From NCBI RefSeq assembly GCF_001579045.1, contig NZ_KQ970261.1, positions 1,922 through 65,921 of the forward strand: a stretch of DNA of 64,000 nt, written 5' to 3'. The notes under the pieces are model-generated. The model was not told the DNA's origin, made no database searches, and saw nothing but the letters and a program-made list of their open reading frames with translations. Of this stretch, positions 50,096-59,232 are shown one piece after another. The stretch's first letter is position 1. Every line of letters begins with the position of its first letter. The translations under genes and the position numbers were made by a program. Origin of the DNA: Streptococcus mitis. Lineage in GTDB: Bacteria; Bacillota; Bacilli; Lactobacillales; Streptococcaceae.

Positions 50096-50656
50096 TTAGT
50101 CACCTAAACCGCTAAAATCAACTTTAGGAACTGCCTTTTCCTCTTCTGGTGTTTGAAGGAAATCTGCTGCTTTAAATCCAAACATTCCAGCGATAATATT
50201 GCTTGGGAAAGTTTCTAATTTTACATTGTAGTTGCTGACAACACTGTTATAGAGTTGACGAGAGTAAGAAATTTTATTTTCTGTATTGGTCAACTCCTCT
50301 TGCAATTTAACAAAGTTTGCACTAGCTTTCAAATCTGGATAGCTTTCTGCAACTGCAAAAATACCTGAAACCTGACGAGTAAGGGCATCACTAGCTTTCA
50401 TAGCTTCTGCTGGTGAAGTCGCTGCTGCCACTTGGTTACGCAGTTCTGCCACCTTTTCAAGGGTAGAACCTTCATACTTAGCATAACCTTTTACAGTTTC
50501 AATCAAGTTTGGCAAGAGATCATTTCGACGTTTCAATTGAACATCAATTTGACTCCAAGCCTCCTTTGTTTGCATACGATTCTTAACCAAACCGTTATAG
50601 CTAACAATCACGAAAATAACAATAAGAGCGAAAACTCCAAGAATAATCCAAGTCAT
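50096..50656 (-). CDS. lemA: LemA family protein
   Basis: 186 residues: an N-terminal membrane anchor ([21 protein letters not shown]) followed by a long helical cytoplasmic or surface domain with the family block [27 protein letters not shown]. LemA-HtpX pairs are common; role unknown. First gene of the pair, divergent from rsmG. Confidence 0.93.
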   Translation of the reverse strand: MTWIILGVFALIVIFVIVSYNGLVKNRMQTKEAWSQIDVQLKRRNDLLPNLIETVKGYAKYEGSTLEKVAELRNQVAAATSPAEAMKASDALTRQVSGIFAVAESYPDLKASANFVKLQEELTNTENKISYSRQLYNSVVSNYNVKLETFPSNIIAGMFGFKAADFLQTPEEEKAVPKVDFSGLGD

Positions 50657-50749
50657 GATATAAGTCCTTTCTACTTTTAGATTAGTACCAGTATATCAAA
50701 TTTTTAATGATTGTGGTAAAATAAGATGATACTAAAGAAGGAAATAACT

Positions 50750-51463
50750 ATGAAACCAGAAACATTTTACAACTTGCTTGCCGAGCAAAATCATTCACTT
50801 TCGGACCAGCAAAAAAAACAATTTGAACGTTATTTTGAACTCTTGGTCGAGTGGAATGAAAAGATTAATTTGACGGCTATTACAGACAAGGATGAAGTTT
50901 ATCTCAAACATTTTTACGATTCGATTGCACCTATTCTGCAAGGCTTGATTCCCAATAAAAATATCAAACTGCTTGATATCGGAGCTGGGGCAGGATTCCC
51001 TAGTCTGCCGATGAAAATCCTCTATCCTCAGTTAGATGTGACCATCATTGATTCGCTCAATAAGCGCATCAACTTCCTCCAACTTTTGGCTCAAGAACTG
51101 AATTTGGAAGGTGTTCACTTCTACCATGGACGTGCCGAAGATTTTGCCCAAGACAAAAACTTCCGTGCTCAATATGATTTTGTAACAGCTCGTGCTGTAG
51201 CCCGTATGCAGGTCTTGTCTGAATTGACAATTCCTTACCTTAAAGTTGGCGGAAAACTATTGGCACTCAAGGCTAGCAATGCTCCTGAGGAATTATTAGA
51301 AGCTAAGAATGCCCTCAACCTCCTTTTTAGTAAGGTCGAAGACAATCTCAGCTACGCTCTACCTAATGGAGATCCGCGCTACATCACAGTGGTGGAAAAG
51401 AAAAAAGAAACCCCAAATAAATATCCAAGAAAGGCTGGCATGCCCAACAAACGCCCGCTTTAA
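50750..51463 (+). CDS. rsmG: 16S rRNA (guanine-527-N7)-methyltransferase RsmG
   Basis: SAM-dependent methyltransferase (formerly GidB) modifying G527 in the 530 loop; loss confers low-level streptomycin resistance. 237 residues from ATG 50750 ([14 protein letters not shown]), matching the pneumococcal start. SAM motif [17 protein letters not shown] near 68-84; VTARAVARM near 144. A TGG-extended TAAAAT promoter lies just upstream. Confidence 0.96.
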   Translation: MKPETFYNLLAEQNHSLSDQQKKQFERYFELLVEWNEKINLTAITDKDEVYLKHFYDSIAPILQGLIPNKNIKLLDIGAGAGFPSLPMKILYPQLDVTIIDSLNKRINFLQLLAQELNLEGVHFYHGRAEDFAQDKNFRAQYDFVTARAVARMQVLSELTIPYLKVGGKLLALKASNAPEELLEAKNALNLLFSKVEDNLSYALPNGDPRYITVVEKKKETPNKYPRKAGMPNKRPL

Positions 51464-51482
51464 ATTTTTAAGTAAAAAAATA

Positions 51483-51593
51483 TTTACAAAAGTCAACCTC
51501 GCTCTTTTATTTTCAGGCTCGGGAAAAAATGATTTACAAAATCAGCCTCGCTCTTTTATTTTCAGGCTCGGGAAAAAATGATTTACAAAATCA
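51483..51593 (+). repeat. 49/50-bp tandem repeat upstream of pyrP
   Basis: Two full units (51483-51532 and 51533-51581) plus the first part of a third. Each unit begins TTTACAAA and contains CTCGCTCTTTTATTTTCAGG and CTCGGGAAAAAATGA. The third partial copy supplies the -35 TTTACA of the pyrP promoter, so the -35 hexamer is present three times at about 50-bp intervals. Confidence 0.9.
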
Positions 51594-51743
51594 TTTTTTT
51601 CTGCTATACTATCACAAGCAAAGGTTTTTAATGTCATCCCGTGAGGTGACGAAGACGTAGAAATATTTGAAACTCTTTAAAGTCTAGATTTTAAAGAAGT
51701 CTTACTCTGAGGGCCTATTGCTGTAAAATAATGGGCTCTTTTT
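51582..51743 (+). promoter_or_regulatory. pyrP promoter and PyrR attenuator leader
   Basis: -35 TTTACA (51582-51587), TGC-extended -10 TATACT (51605-51610), spacing 17. The leader contains the PyrR loop ATCCCGTGAGGTGACGAAG (51621-51660) and a terminator AGGGCCTATT/AATGGGCTCT (51710-51719 with 51730-51739) followed by four T. UMP-dependent attenuation by PyrR is expected. Confidence 0.88.
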
Positions 51744-51765
51744 GATGCCCAAAAGTGAGGTTTAT

Positions 51766-53049
51766 ATGAAACAAGAATCAACTGTTGATTTGTTACTAGA
51801 CGTTGACCAACGTCCTTCAGCTGGAAAAGGAATTCTCCTTAGCTTCCAACACGTTTTCGCCATGTTTGGTGCGACCATCTTGGTACCCTTGATTTTGGGA
51901 ATGCCTGTATCTGTTGCCCTTTTTGCTTCGGGTGTTGGAACACTCATCTACATGATCGCAACTGGTTTTAGAGTTCCAGTTTATCTAGGATCATCATTCG
52001 CCTTTATCACAGCTATGTCGCTAGCTATGAAGGAACTAGGAGGGGATGTATCAGCTGCACAAACAGGGGTTATCCTTACAGGTTTTATCTATGTCCTTGT
52101 CGCTGCTGGTGTTCGTTTTGCAGGTACAAAATGGATTGATAAACTCTTGCCACCAATCATCATCGGACCTATGATCATCGTTATCGGTCTTGGACTTGCA
52201 GGTTCAGCTGTTACTAACGCTGGTCTTGTAGCGGACGGAAATTGGAAAAATGCTCTTGTAGCCGTTGTTACTTTCTTGATTGCTGCCTTTATCAATACTA
52301 AAGGAAAAGGATTCCTACGAATCATTCCATTCCTCTTTGCCATTATCGGTGGTTACCTCTTCGCTCTAACCCTTGGCTTGGTTGACTTTACACCAGTTCT
52401 TAAAGCTAACTGGTTTGAAATTCCTGGTTTCTACTTGCCATTTAGTACTGGTGGTGCCTTTAAAGAGTACAGTCTTTACTTCGGTCCAGAAACCATCGCT
52501 ATTTTGCCAATCGCTATCGTAACAATTTCTGAACATATCGGGGACCACACAGTATTAAGCCAAATCTGTGGTCGTCAATTCTTGAAAGAACCGGGTCTTC
52601 ACCGTACTCTTCTTGGTGACGGTATCGCAACTTCTGTTTCTGCCTTCCTTGGTGGACCAGCCAATACAACTTACGGAGAAAATACAGGGGTTATCGGTAT
52701 GACTCGTATCGCTTCTGTCTCAGTTATCCGTAACGCTGCCTTCATCGCGATTGCCCTTAGCTTCCTTGGTAAATTTACTGCCTTGATTTCAACTATTCCA
52801 AACGCTGTACTTGGTGGTATGTCAATTCTTCTCTATGGTGTTATCGCAAGCAACGGTTTGAAAGTCTTGATCAAAGAACGTGTAGACTTCAGTCAAATGC
52901 GTAACCTCATCATCGCAAGTGCTATGTTGGTCCTTGGACTTGGAGGAGCTATCCTTAAACTCGGTCCAGTTACCCTTTCAGGTACTGCCCTATCAGCCAT
53001 GACAGGAATCATCTTGAACTTGATCTTGCCATACGAAAATAAAGACTAA
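51766..53049 (+). CDS. pyrP: Uracil permease
   Basis: Nucleobase:cation symporter-2 (UraA/PyrP) family uracil importer, 427 residues from ATG 51766 (MKQESTVDLLLDVDQRPS), with a GAGG 6 bases upstream. About 14 membrane segments; the NCS2 signatures are visible in ISEHIGDHTVLSQICGR and in GDGIATSVSAFLGGPANTTYGENTGVIGMT. Controlled by a PyrR leader. Confidence 0.95.
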   Translation: MKQESTVDLLLDVDQRPSAGKGILLSFQHVFAMFGATILVPLILGMPVSVALFASGVGTLIYMIATGFRVPVYLGSSFAFITAMSLAMKELGGDVSAAQTGVILTGFIYVLVAAGVRFAGTKWIDKLLPPIIIGPMIIVIGLGLAGSAVTNAGLVADGNWKNALVAVVTFLIAAFINTKGKGFLRIIPFLFAIIGGYLFALTLGLVDFTPVLKANWFEIPGFYLPFSTGGAFKEYSLYFGPETIAILPIAIVTISEHIGDHTVLSQICGRQFLKEPGLHRTLLGDGIATSVSAFLGGPANTTYGENTGVIGMTRIASVSVIRNAAFIAIALSFLGKFTALISTIPNAVLGGMSILLYGVIASNGLKVLIKERVDFSQMRNLIIASAMLVLGLGGAILKLGPVTLSGTALSAMTGIILNLILPYENKD

Positions 53050-53071
53050 GAGTCTAAACATATCAAAAACC

Positions 53072-53104
53072 GAGCATTTCCAATTACGGAAGTGCTCATT
53101 TTTC
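53072..53104 (+). terminator. pyrP terminator
   Basis: Stem GAGCATTTCC with GGAAGTGCTC around AATTAC, then ATTTTT. Confidence 0.88.
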
Positions 53105-53112
53105 TTCTTTCT

Positions 53113-53138
53113 AAAAAAGGAAAGCCCTGCGGCCTTCC
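53113..53138 (-). terminator. ffh terminator
   Basis: Stem GGAAGGCC with GGCTTTCC around GCAG on the minus strand, then six T. Confidence 0.88.
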
Positions 53139-53143
53139 TTGTC

Positions 53144-54715
53144 TTACTTGCGTTTTTTCTTCGCTTTCTTCATTTTGTTAGCCATGCGTTTCATGGACTG
53201 TTTCATGGCAAATTCACCGATTTTACCTTTGAGTCCGCCACCAAACATCTGGCTCATATCTGGCATTCCTGCTCCTCCGAGAGCGGATAAGTCAGGCATA
53301 CCACCTTGTCCCATCATGCCTTCAAGGGCAGACACATCCATTCCTCCCATATTTGGCATATTTTTAGGAAGGTTGTTTGGATTGATCCCCATTTGCTTCA
53401 TCATTTTGTTCATATCCCCAGACATAACTCCTTGCATGAGTTGTTTAGCCTGGTTAAAGTCCTTAATGAATTTATTAACTTCGACAAATGTATTTCCAGA
53501 ACCTGCGGCAATACGACGGCGACGGCTTGGATTTAACAAATCTGGATTTTCACGCTCTTCAGGTGTCATGGAAGACACAATGGCACGTTTGCGAGCAATC
53601 TGACGCTCATCTACCTTCATGTTTTGAAGGGCTGGATTGTTGGCCATACCTGGAATCATCTTGAGCAAGTCTTCCATTGGCCCCATGTTTTGCACCTGAT
53701 CCAACTGATCAATGAAATCATTGAAATCGAAGGTGTTTTCACGCATCTTCTCAGCCATTTCAAGTGCTTTTTGCTCATCGTATTCCTGAGAAGCTTTCTC
53801 AATCAGAGTGAGCATATCCCCCATGCCAAGGATACGGCTAGACATACGGTCTGGGTGGAAGGTCTCAATATCTGTAATCTTTTCACCTGTACCAGTGAAC
53901 TTGATTGGTTTTCCAGTAATATGACGAACAGATAGAGCAGCACCACCACGAGTATCGCCATCAATCTTGGTAAGGATAACCCCAGTCACTTCCAACTGAT
54001 CATTAAACTCACGCGCAACATTGGCCGCTTCTTGACCAATCATGGCATCAACGACGAGCAGAATTTCGTTTGGTTGAGCCAATGCTTTCACGTCACGAAG
54101 CTCATTCATCAGAAGCTCATCAATCTGCAAACGACCTGCCGTATCAATCAAGACATAGTCATTATGATTAGCTTGGGCTTGTTCCAAACCTTGACGAACA
54201 ATCTCCACAGCTGGAACCTCTGTACCAAGAGCGAAAACCGGCACATCAATCTGTTGTCCCAGAGTTTTCAACTGGTCAATAGCCGCAGGACGGTAAATAT
54301 CCGCCGCAATCATCAAAGGACGAGCATTTTCTTCCTTCTTGAGTTTATTGGCCAATTTACCAGCAAAAGTTGTTTTACCAGCCCCCTGCAAACCAACCAT
54401 CATGATGATTGTAGGAATCTTAGGTGACTTGATAATTTCTGCCGTATCAGAACCTAAAACGTCTGTCAGTTCCTCATCAACGATTTTGATAATCTGTTGC
54501 GCAGGATTAAGGGTATCAATGACCTCATGCCCGACTGCACGCTCACGAACTTTCTTGATAAAGTCCTTTACAACAGGCAAGGCAACGTCGGCTTCAAGCA
54601 AGGCCAAGCGAATCTCTTTGGTTGCCTCTTGAACATCAGATTCAGAGATTTTTCCTTTTTTACGTAGATTTTTAAAGACGTTCTGCAAACGTTCTGTTAA
54701 ACTTTCAAATGCCAT
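53144..54715 (-). CDS. ffh: Signal recognition particle protein Ffh
   Basis: SRP54 GTPase that binds signal sequences and scRNA. 523 residues: NG domain with P-loop GLQGAGKTTFAGKLA near 107, DTAGRLQ near 190 and TKIDGDTRGGAA near 247; then a Met-rich M domain (about 325-450) and an unusually Gly/Met-rich tail (GMGGMDVSALEGMMGQGG-like, ending in a Lys/Arg cluster). ylxM lies 11 bp upstream, the usual pairing. Works with FtsY at 9.7 kb. Confidence 0.98.
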   Translation of the reverse strand: MAFESLTERLQNVFKNLRKKGKISESDVQEATKEIRLALLEADVALPVVKDFIKKVRERAVGHEVIDTLNPAQQIIKIVDEELTDVLGSDTAEIIKSPKIPTIIMMVGLQGAGKTTFAGKLANKLKKEENARPLMIAADIYRPAAIDQLKTLGQQIDVPVFALGTEVPAVEIVRQGLEQAQANHNDYVLIDTAGRLQIDELLMNELRDVKALAQPNEILLVVDAMIGQEAANVAREFNDQLEVTGVILTKIDGDTRGGAALSVRHITGKPIKFTGTGEKITDIETFHPDRMSSRILGMGDMLTLIEKASQEYDEQKALEMAEKMRENTFDFNDFIDQLDQVQNMGPMEDLLKMIPGMANNPALQNMKVDERQIARKRAIVSSMTPEERENPDLLNPSRRRRIAAGSGNTFVEVNKFIKDFNQAKQLMQGVMSGDMNKMMKQMGINPNNLPKNMPNMGGMDVSALEGMMGQGGMPDLSALGGAGMPDMSQMFGGGLKGKIGEFAMKQSMKRMANKMKKAKKKRK

Positions 54716-54726
54716 TTTTCTTCCTC

Positions 54727-55059
54727 TTATTCTCTATTATCAATACTTGTTAAAATTTCTATCTGCTCCTGCAGAAAGTCATCCTTGGGATAGCGCTCCA
54801 AAATCTGGTCAAAAATCTGACTGCGGACAATGTAGTCCGAGTACATGTGCAATTTCATCTCATAATCTTCCAGAATCTTTTCTGTCCGCTTGATATTGTC
54901 GTAGACAGCCTGACGACTGACACCAAACTCCTCGGCAATCTCAGCAAGGCTGTAATCATCAGCGTAGTAGAGCTCGATATAATTCATTTGCTTATCTGTC
55001 AAAAGCGCCGCATAAAATTCAAAGAGCGCATTCATACGATTGGTTTTTTCGATTTCCAT
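54727..55059 (-). CDS. ylxM: YlxM-type helix-turn-helix protein (UPF0122)
   Basis: 110-residue sigma-70 region 4-like HTH protein. [41 protein letters not shown] shows the HTH clearly. YlxM is co-transcribed with ffh and stimulates SRP in some streptococci (S. mutans). Intact. Confidence 0.93.
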
Positions 55060-55149
55060 AACTTTTATTATACCAAAAATTAGCCTAATCTACCACATTA
55101 GGAAGCCAATCCGAGAAGATAGCCAGGTAAATTTGAAAAAGACCTAAGC

Positions 55150-55527
55150 CTAGCCCCAAGTAATTTCCAATTGATAGCTGGCAAAGGGATGTCCCTCTTG
55201 ATTTTGTAGTTGATAATCTAGTTCAATCTTTTGCCCATCAACTTCATAGCGACTGGTTTGGATAACAAATTCCTGCATGCCCATTGGTGTAGGAATGTAG
55301 GCTAAACTATCACTATCCTTTAGAAAGCGCATAATGGTCTTGGGATTTGAAAAACGGCTCATCACCAGTTCTTGACCATGAAATTTAATCACTACTTTTT
55401 CCTTTTCCTCATTATAGAAAAGCAGATAGCTATAATCTCCCTTCTCATGCACTTCAACATCATATAGCTGGTCAATCACTTCCAACTGTTCATCAAACTG
55501 AATCGTATTTCGCATCCGAATCTTCAC
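55150..55527 (-). CDS. DUF1934 (YwiB-like) beta-barrel protein
   Basis: 125 residues with the DUF1934 pattern: an N-terminal strand MRNTIQFDEQLEVIDQLYDVEVHEKGDYSYLLFYNEEKEKVVIKF and a C-terminal LDYQLQNQEGHPFASYQLEITW, a calycin-like fold. No catalytic residues known. The start could be the second Met (RMRNT, four codons in). Single gene divergent from the HD phosphohydrolase. Confidence 0.75.
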   Translation of the reverse strand: MKIRMRNTIQFDEQLEVIDQLYDVEVHEKGDYSYLLFYNEEKEKVVIKFHGQELVMSRFSNPKTIMRFLKDSDSLAYIPTPMGMQEFVIQTSRYEVDGQKIELDYQLQNQEGHPFASYQLEITWG

Positions 55528-55598
55528 ATCAGGTCCTCTTTCTTCTCTCTTGTCCTACTATTTTACCAAAAACTCTAGCTTTTTGCTATAATGGTCAT

Positions 55599-56903
55599 AT
55601 GAACGAAAAAGTATTCCGTGACCCAGTTCACAACTACATCCATGTCAATAATCAAATCATCTATGACTTGATTAATACAAAAGAATTTCAACGTTTGCGT
55701 CGCATCAAACAACTGGGAACTTCCAGTTATACCTTCCACGGTGGGGAGCACAGCCGCTTCTCCCACTGTCTAGGCGTCTATGAGATTGCTCGACGTATCA
55801 CAGAGATTTTTGAAGAAAAATATCCTGAGGAATGGAATCCTGCCGAGTCCCTCTTAACCATGACCGCTGCTCTCCTCCATGACCTTGGACATGGTGCCTA
55901 CTCCCATACTTTTGAACATCTCTTTGATACCGATCATGAGGCCATTACCCAGGAGATTATCCAAAGTCCTGAAACGGAGATTCACCAAGTCCTGCTACAA
56001 GTGGCGCCAGATTTTCCAGAAAAGGTTGCCAGTGTCATCGACCATACCTATCCTAACAAGCAGGTCGTGCAACTCATTTCTAGCCAGATTGATGCGGACC
56101 GCATGGACTATCTCTTGCGCGACTCCTATTTTACAGGAGCATCCTATGGAGAATTTGACCTGACTCGCATCCTCCGAGTCATTCGTCCTATCGAAAATGG
56201 TATCGCCTTTCAGCACAACGGCATGCATGCCATCGAAGACTACGTCCTCAGTCGCTACCAGATGTATATGCAGGTTTATTTCCACCCAGCAACTCGGGCT
56301 ATGGAAGTTCTCCTACAGAATCTTCTCAAGCGCGCCAAGGAACTCTATCCTGAAGACAAGGACTTCTTTGCCCGAACTTCTCCACACCTCCTGCCATTCT
56401 TTGAAAAAAATGTGACCTTGTCTGACTATCTAGCTCTGGATGATGGTGTGATGAATACCTACTTCCAACTCTGGATGACCAGTCCTGACAAGATTCTCGC
56501 AGATTTGTCGCAACGCTTTGTCAACCGTAAGGTCTTTAAATCCATTACCTTTTCACAAGAAGACCAAGACCAACTCGCTAGCATGAGAAAATTGGTTGAG
56601 GACATCGGCTTTGATCCCGACTACTATACTGCTATTCATAAGAACTTTGACCTCCCTTATGATATCTATCGTCCCGAATCTGAAAATCCGCGGACACAGA
56701 TTGAGATTTTACAAAAGAATGGAGAACTGGCCGAACTCTCTAGCCTGTCTCCTATCGTCCAATCCCTTGCTGGCAGTCGACACGGAGATAATCGTTTCTA
56801 TTTTCCAAAGGAAATGTTGGACCAAAACAGTATCTTTGCTAGCATTACCCAGCAATTTTTACACTTGATTGAGAACGATCATTTTACCCCAAATAAAAAC
56901 TAA
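55599..56903 (+). CDS. HD-domain phosphohydrolase
   Basis: 434-residue HD-superfamily metal-dependent phosphohydrolase resembling dGTPase/YwfO proteins. The HD motif residues are His in GGEHSRFSHCLG near 55, ALLHDLGHGAYSHTFEH near 94-110, and the downstream Asp in SQIDADRMDYLLRDS near 162. Nucleotide triphosphatase activity is likely from family but substrate is not determined. Twelve bases separate it from the broken Cof gene. Confidence 0.88.
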   Translation: MNEKVFRDPVHNYIHVNNQIIYDLINTKEFQRLRRIKQLGTSSYTFHGGEHSRFSHCLGVYEIARRITEIFEEKYPEEWNPAESLLTMTAALLHDLGHGAYSHTFEHLFDTDHEAITQEIIQSPETEIHQVLLQVAPDFPEKVASVIDHTYPNKQVVQLISSQIDADRMDYLLRDSYFTGASYGEFDLTRILRVIRPIENGIAFQHNGMHAIEDYVLSRYQMYMQVYFHPATRAMEVLLQNLLKRAKELYPEDKDFFARTSPHLLPFFEKNVTLSDYLALDDGVMNTYFQLWMTSPDKILADLSQRFVNRKVFKSITFSQEDQDQLASMRKLVEDIGFDPDYYTAIHKNFDLPYDIYRPESENPRTQIEILQKNGELAELSSLSPIVQSLAGSRHGDNRFYFPKEMLDQNSIFASITQQFLHLIENDHFTPNKN

Positions 56904-56915
56904 AAGAGGAAATTT

Positions 56916-57723
56916 ATGAGTATTAAACTAATCGCCGTCGATATCGACGGAACCCTAGTCAACAGCCAAAAGGAGATCACTCCTGAAGTCTTTTCTGCCA
57001 TCCAAGATGCCAAACAAGCTGGTGTCAAAGTCGTCATTGCAACTGGCCGCCCTATCGCAGGTGTTGCCAAACTTCTGGACGACCTGCAGTTGAGAGACGA
57101 GGGTGACTATGTGGTGACCTTCAACGGTGCCCTTGTCCAAGAAACTGCTACAGGCCATGAGATTATCAGCGAATCCTTGACCTATGAGGATTACCTAGAT
57201 ATGGAATTTCTCAGTCGCAAGCTCGGTGTCCACATGCACGCTATTACCAAGGACGGTATCTATACTGCCAATCGCAATATCGGAAAATATACAGTTCACG
57301 AATCAACCCTCGTCAGCATGCCTATCTTCTACCGCACCCCTGAAGAAATGGCTGGCAAGGAAATTGTCAAATGTATGTTCATCGATGAACCAGAAATTCT
57401 CGATGCTGCGATTGAAAAAATCCCAGCAGAATTTTACGAACGTTACTCCATCAACAAATCTGCTCCTTTCTACCTTGAACTCCTTAAAAAGAATGTAGAT
57501 AAGGGTTCAGCTATTACTCACTTAGCTGAAAAACTCGGATTGACCAAAGATGAAACAATGGCTATCGGTGACGAAGAAAATGACCGTGCCATGCTGGAAG
57601 TCGTTGGAAACCCCGTTGTCATGGAAAATGGAAATCCAGAAATCAAAAAAAATCGCCAAATACATCACTAAAACAAATGACGAATCTGGCGTTGCCCATG
57701 CCATCCGTACATGGGTGCTGTAA
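56916..57723 (+). pseudogene. Cof-type HAD phosphatase, frameshifted near the C-terminus
   Basis: HAD IIB phosphatase: motif I DIDGTLVNS at residues 8-16, TGRPIAG near 43, and GDEENDRAMLE near 215. A run of eight A at 57645-57652 throws the frame so translation ends at codon 251 (KKNRQIHH). With seven A the frame continues as KKIAKYITKTNDESGVAHAI and reaches TAA at 57721-57723, giving 268 residues with the normal family ending. All catalytic motifs precede the shift, so the truncated protein might still be active. Either a real frameshift in a slippery tract or a sequencing error. Confidence 0.85.
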
Positions 57724-57744
57724 AATAATTTGAATATAGAAAAA

Positions 57745-57817
57745 GCACTCCATAAGTTAGAGATAATGTACTGACCCCAAAAGTTAGACAGAAAAAATCT
57801 TACTTATGGGGTGCAGT
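57745..57817. mobile_element. IS3/IS150-type terminal-repeat remnant
   Basis: TGACCCCAAAAGTTAGACAG (from 57772) and TCTTACTTATGGGGTGCA (57798-57815) are inverted copies of the same end, separated by only a few bases; ACTG and CAGT lie just outside. A third, degenerate end (CACTCCATAAGTTAGA) is at 57746-57761. The pattern TG-ACCCC-AAAAGTTAGA is like the termini of IS861/IS150-group elements, but no transposase remains, so this is a scar. It marks the left edge of an AT-rich accessory segment. Confidence 0.6.
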
Positions 57818-57959
57818 TTAAAATTCAGTATTTTTGGTTTCTAGTTCTATCTCCTTAATAATTATTAAATCTGAAAAAGGTAGTACATTATGTAAAACCT
57901 TTTTCAATTTTTTATTTTACTACGAATTAATATTATTTTTTCTAATGATAATTAATCCA

Positions 57960-58440
57960 CTAATCTTCCTTTATAAATATTGCAGTTCTTTTCTTAGTTA
58001 GCTTTTTTTCATAACTCTTTATAAGAATAACCAATAAACTACTTAGTAATCCCAAAATAACTAGACTTAATCTCGGGTTTAAAAGCCAATTAAAATAAGC
58101 AGCCAGTATCCCTCCAAAAGGAGCAAAAATGGTAGCTATTACAAAAGAACTAGAAAGTATCTTTCCAATATTATACACAGTACTTTCTTGCTGCTGTATT
58201 GTTGTAATCGAAACAGAAGCTATTGTAATTAATCCGCTCAAAATTGAATAACAAATTCCAAAAAATATCCAATTTTCTACTATTCCACTCGCCATAATGA
58301 CAAGTGGGATGTTTGCCATTGATATATTCATCAATATAAAGGCATCCTTCTTATTCAAAAAGTAGAAAGAAAGGTTACTGTTATCAAACTTCCAAATCCA
58401 GCAATTGAGTAAACAATCCCAACAAGACTATTTGATAATT
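57960..58440 (-). pseudogene. Truncated and frameshifted MFS transporter
   Basis: Only the last part of a major facilitator is left: after the CYTH stop, a frame reads LSNSLVGIVYSIAGFGSLITV, then shifts near 58357 into NKKDAFILMNISMANIPLVIMA and continues through about four hydrophobic segments to KRTAIFIKED. One lost T at the shift would join the frames. The first half of the protein is missing. Non-functional; substrate cannot be inferred. Confidence 0.75.
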
Positions 58441-58998
58441 TCAATTACGTCCATTTTTTTCTCTCATTAATTGGACATAACCCTTTGTTTCTATTTTTGA
58501 ATTTAAAAACGAGAACTCTCCGCACATTTTCTCATAAAAATTATTATAATCTTCTTTTGAAAAATCTCCTAAAATCTCTATTTCAAGATAAAATCCAAGA
58601 CCATCAATCTTATCTAGATTAATCGTTTTATTTTCTAATGCGTCATGATAAGTCTTTCTATATTTACTTATTGTGAAAATATTTGAAAAACCATCTTGCA
58701 AGATATTTCTTACAAATTCTAATTTTTCAGATTCTAACTCTATTTCACTTTCACTCCACATTCCTTGTTTTATCGTATCTTTTCTTGTGAAAATACTTGC
58801 TCTATTATCATCTTCTTGACGAATTCTGTAGATAAAGCTACCTACCTCATCATTTTCAAATTCTCTTCCTTTTATTTTAAAATATTCATCAACTTGCTTA
58901 TTTTCACTCTTAAATTTATAAGATTTTTCTAAATATGAAATAGCATTATTATAATCTCTCTCATCGTTGAGTTCAAATCTAACTTCTAATTCATTCAT
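58441..58998 (-). CDS. CYTH-domain protein (class IV adenylate cyclase/triphosphatase-like)
   Basis: 185 residues. The CYTH tunnel fold is suggested by ELEVRFEL (an ExExR variant of the ExExK motif) at residues 3-10, YRIRQE near 57, FTRKD near 70, FVRNILQDGF near 95, SKYRKTY near 110 and KIDGLGFYLEIE near 130-141. Members hydrolyse triphosphates or make cAMP; which applies here is unknown. Very AT-rich. It has a strong promoter and a 110-bp leader, and is followed immediately by the broken MFS gene. Confidence 0.75.
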   Translation of the reverse strand: MNELEVRFELNDERDYNNAISYLEKSYKFKSENKQVDEYFKIKGREFENDEVGSFIYRIRQEDDNRASIFTRKDTIKQGMWSESEIELESEKLEFVRNILQDGFSNIFTISKYRKTYHDALENKTINLDKIDGLGFYLEIEILGDFSKEDYNNFYEKMCGEFSFLNSKIETKGYVQLMREKNGRN

Positions 58999-59109
58999 TA
59001 AGTTTACCTCTCAATTCTTCAAAGGCTGAAGTCTTTTTACATTAACTCAGTCTATAGTAAGTTTCTGGTGATGTTTTATGGACAAAAAGCCTAATATTTT
59101 CTTGCACTC

Positions 59110-59138
59110 ATTTTAGCACTTCAATATAATACTGTCAA
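59110..59138 (-). promoter_or_regulatory. Promoter of the CYTH gene
   Basis: -35 TTGACA (59133-59138) and TGC-extended -10 TAAAAT (59110-59115), spacing 17 on the minus strand. Confidence 0.8.
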
Positions 59139-59200
59139 GGATTTTGATAATATTTTTTTATTTATTTTCATTAAATATATATTTGTATTATTTTGGATTG

Positions 59201-59227
59201 AAAAAACGATGCTTACTTGAACATCGT
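59201..59227 (-). terminator. Terminator of the XRE-TPR regulator
   Basis: Stem ACGATG with CATCGT, 10-base loop, followed by six T on the minus strand. Confidence 0.8.
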
Positions 59228-59232
59228 CTTTA

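Noticed and set aside
59139-59189. Minus-strand mini reading frame MKINKKILSKSLTVLY as a possible signal peptide for the XRE-TPR regulator
   Set aside because: No ribosome site, and it overlaps the -35 of the CYTH promoter. Composition is that of AT-rich chance sequence.
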